Below, piece after piece: positions 5,490 through 5,971 of a stretch of 5,971 nt of DNA. Source of the stretch: UMGS172 sp045647525 (GTDB taxonomy: Bacteria; Bacillota; Clostridia; Oscillospirales; Acutalibacteraceae); assembly GCA_045647525.1 (NCBI GenBank), contig JAZRMK010000056.1:1-5971 (forward strand), written 5' to 3'. Position 1 is the stretch's first letter. Each line of letters opens with the position of its first letter. Position numbers and translations under genes: made by a program. Below the pieces are notes generated by a model. The model was not told where the DNA came from. It saw only the letters and a program-made list of their open reading frames with translations, and searched no databases.

Positions 5490-5516
5490 AAGGCACCGCT
5501 TAAAAGCGGTGCCTTT
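5489..5516. terminator. Hairpin directly after the asp23 stop
   Basis: AAAGGCACCGCT (5489-5500) pairs perfectly with AGCGGTGCCTTT (5505-5516) around a TAAA loop, forming a stable GC-rich 12-bp stem about 5 bases after the asp23 stop on the minus strand. On the minus strand only three Ts follow (TTTAACG). It may terminate weakly or protect the 3' end, with the hairpin at 5438-5464 completing the job. The plus-strand tail (GCATTTTATT) would also be fair, but no plus-strand gene leads into it. Confidence 0.6.
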
Positions 5517-5521
5517 GCATT

Positions 5522-5881
5522 TTATTCAGCAGATACGGTAACATCAACAATGTGGACGTTAACACGTGCAACAGCATTTCCCGTCATGCTCTGAACCTTA
5601 TCTTTTACATTCAACTGTACAGCTTCTGCAACAGATTTAACCTTTGCAGTATCAAGTACATTGACATAAATATCGAGCAAAATCGCACCGCTGTCAACAT
5701 TTACGGAAATAGACTTGGATTGCGAATTTTTAGGAACACTTAGCACCTTTTTTAAACTTTTTAATTCGGCAGGTCTTTTAGCAAGACCGGCAACTCCCTC
5801 AATTTCGAGAGTAGCAATACCCGCAATCTGAACAATTGCATCATTATTTATTGCAAGACCGTTAACTTTCTTTTCAGACAT
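5522..5881 (-). CDS. Asp23/Gls24 family envelope-associated protein
   Basis: A 119-residue soluble protein of the Asp23/Gls24 (YloU-type) family. Some members attach to the membrane via the anchor protein AmaP and affect cell-envelope stress responses. Visible family features are the N-terminal I-N-N-D-A-I-V-Q-I-A-G-I-A (11-23), L-E-I-E-G-V-A-G-L (25-33), a beta-rich centre with D-S-G-A-I-L-L-D-I-Y-V-N-V (63-75), the helix V-A-E-A-V-Q-L-N-V-K-D-K-V (84-96), and the closing M-T-G-N-A-V-A-R-V-N-V-H-I-V-D-V (99-114). No membrane segment is present. The ATG at 5879-5881 has GGAGG (5891-5895) 9 bases upstream. Hairpins directly downstream make it the last gene of its transcript. No amaP, fakA, nusB or accC neighbour is in the window. 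The family call is firm; the cellular role is not known. Confidence 0.92.
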   Translation of the reverse strand: MSEKKVNGLAINNDAIVQIAGIATLEIEGVAGLAKRPAELKSLKKVLSVPKNSQSKSISVNVDSGAILLDIYVNVLDTAKVKSVAEAVQLNVKDKVQSMTGNAVARVNVHIVDVTVSAE

Positions 5882-5935
5882 ATTAAATAACCTCCGAAAT
5901 TATTATTCTCAAAGAAATTTCAAAAATTTAATTTC

Positions 5936-5963
5936 ATTACAGATTAAATATATCATAAAACAA
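5936..5963 (-). promoter_or_regulatory. Tentative promoter for asp23
   Basis: In the 90-base leader above asp23 the minus strand has TTGTTT (5958-5963), a 16-base gap and TGTAAT (5936-5941). This would start transcription near 5929 with a leader of about 50 bases. Both boxes are imperfect and the segment is AT-rich, so other placements are possible. It is also possible that asp23 is read from a gene beyond the window. The 10-base palindrome ACAACGTTGT (5960-5969) overlaps the -35 box. Confidence 0.3.
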
Positions 5964-5971
5964 CGTTGTCT

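Noticed and set aside
5960..5969. Perfect 10-base palindrome ACAACGTTGT upstream of asp23
   Set aside because: It is a single short copy at the window edge and does not match the Firmicute LexA box; not enough to call an operator.
1..5971. CRISPR arrays, insertion sequences, prophage genes, tRNA or rRNA genes, riboswitches
   Set aside because: I looked for spaced repeats, terminal inverted repeats, transposase motifs, tRNA-like arms and long structured leaders and saw none; every stretch over 300 bases is covered by genes.

Overview
The window looks like chromosomal DNA of a low-GC, spore-forming-type Firmicute, most likely a member of class Clostridia. The grounds are the strongly AT-rich intergenic regions, GGAGG/AAGGAG ribosome binding sites, intrinsic terminators with U-tails, and the families present: a DegV/FakB fatty-acid-binding protein, an Asp23/Gls24 protein, a LytM (M23) plus M50 protease pair, and a Ser/Thr-rich anchored CE4 deacetylase. 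The species cannot be named from the sequence. No mobile element, CRISPR array, tRNA or rRNA is visible. It reads as ordinary, densely packed core genome.

Layout from left to right. At the left edge are the first 15 codons of a minus-strand gene, probably a TIGR03960-type B12-binding radical SAM protein. Upstream of it on the same strand are an M50 site-2-type protease (77-673) and an M23/LytM membrane-anchored peptidase (670-1410), overlapping by 4 bases. Pair, order and overlap recall the sporulation operon spoIVFA-spoIVFB. A second minus-strand operon runs from a divergent promoter near 3494-3522: CE4 polysaccharide deacetylase (2469-3437), dUTPase dut (2009-2449) and a small polytopic membrane protein (1499-2005). 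It is closed by a hairpin terminator (1456-1494). A degV-family gene (3615-4475) is read rightwards from its own sigma-A-type promoter. It meets a minus-strand MscS channel gene (4560-5393) at a long shared terminator (4504-4560). Upstream of mscS is a cluster of three perfect hairpins (5438-5516), then a minus-strand Asp23/Gls24 gene (5522-5881) and its leader, which runs to the window edge.

The genes share a loose cell-envelope theme: peptidoglycan modification (CE4, LytM), intramembrane proteolysis (M50), osmotic protection (MscS), envelope-associated Asp23 and fatty-acid binding (DegV). dut is the exception, as a nucleotide-pool enzyme placed between two envelope genes. Only the M23-M50 pair has a strong case for acting as one functional unit. 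I found no convincing new biological system. The points most worth checking are the SpoIVFA-like protein with a full set of M23 metal ligands, a possible sigma-E-like promoter before it, the unassigned membrane protein after dut, and the three-hairpin cluster between asp23 and mscS.
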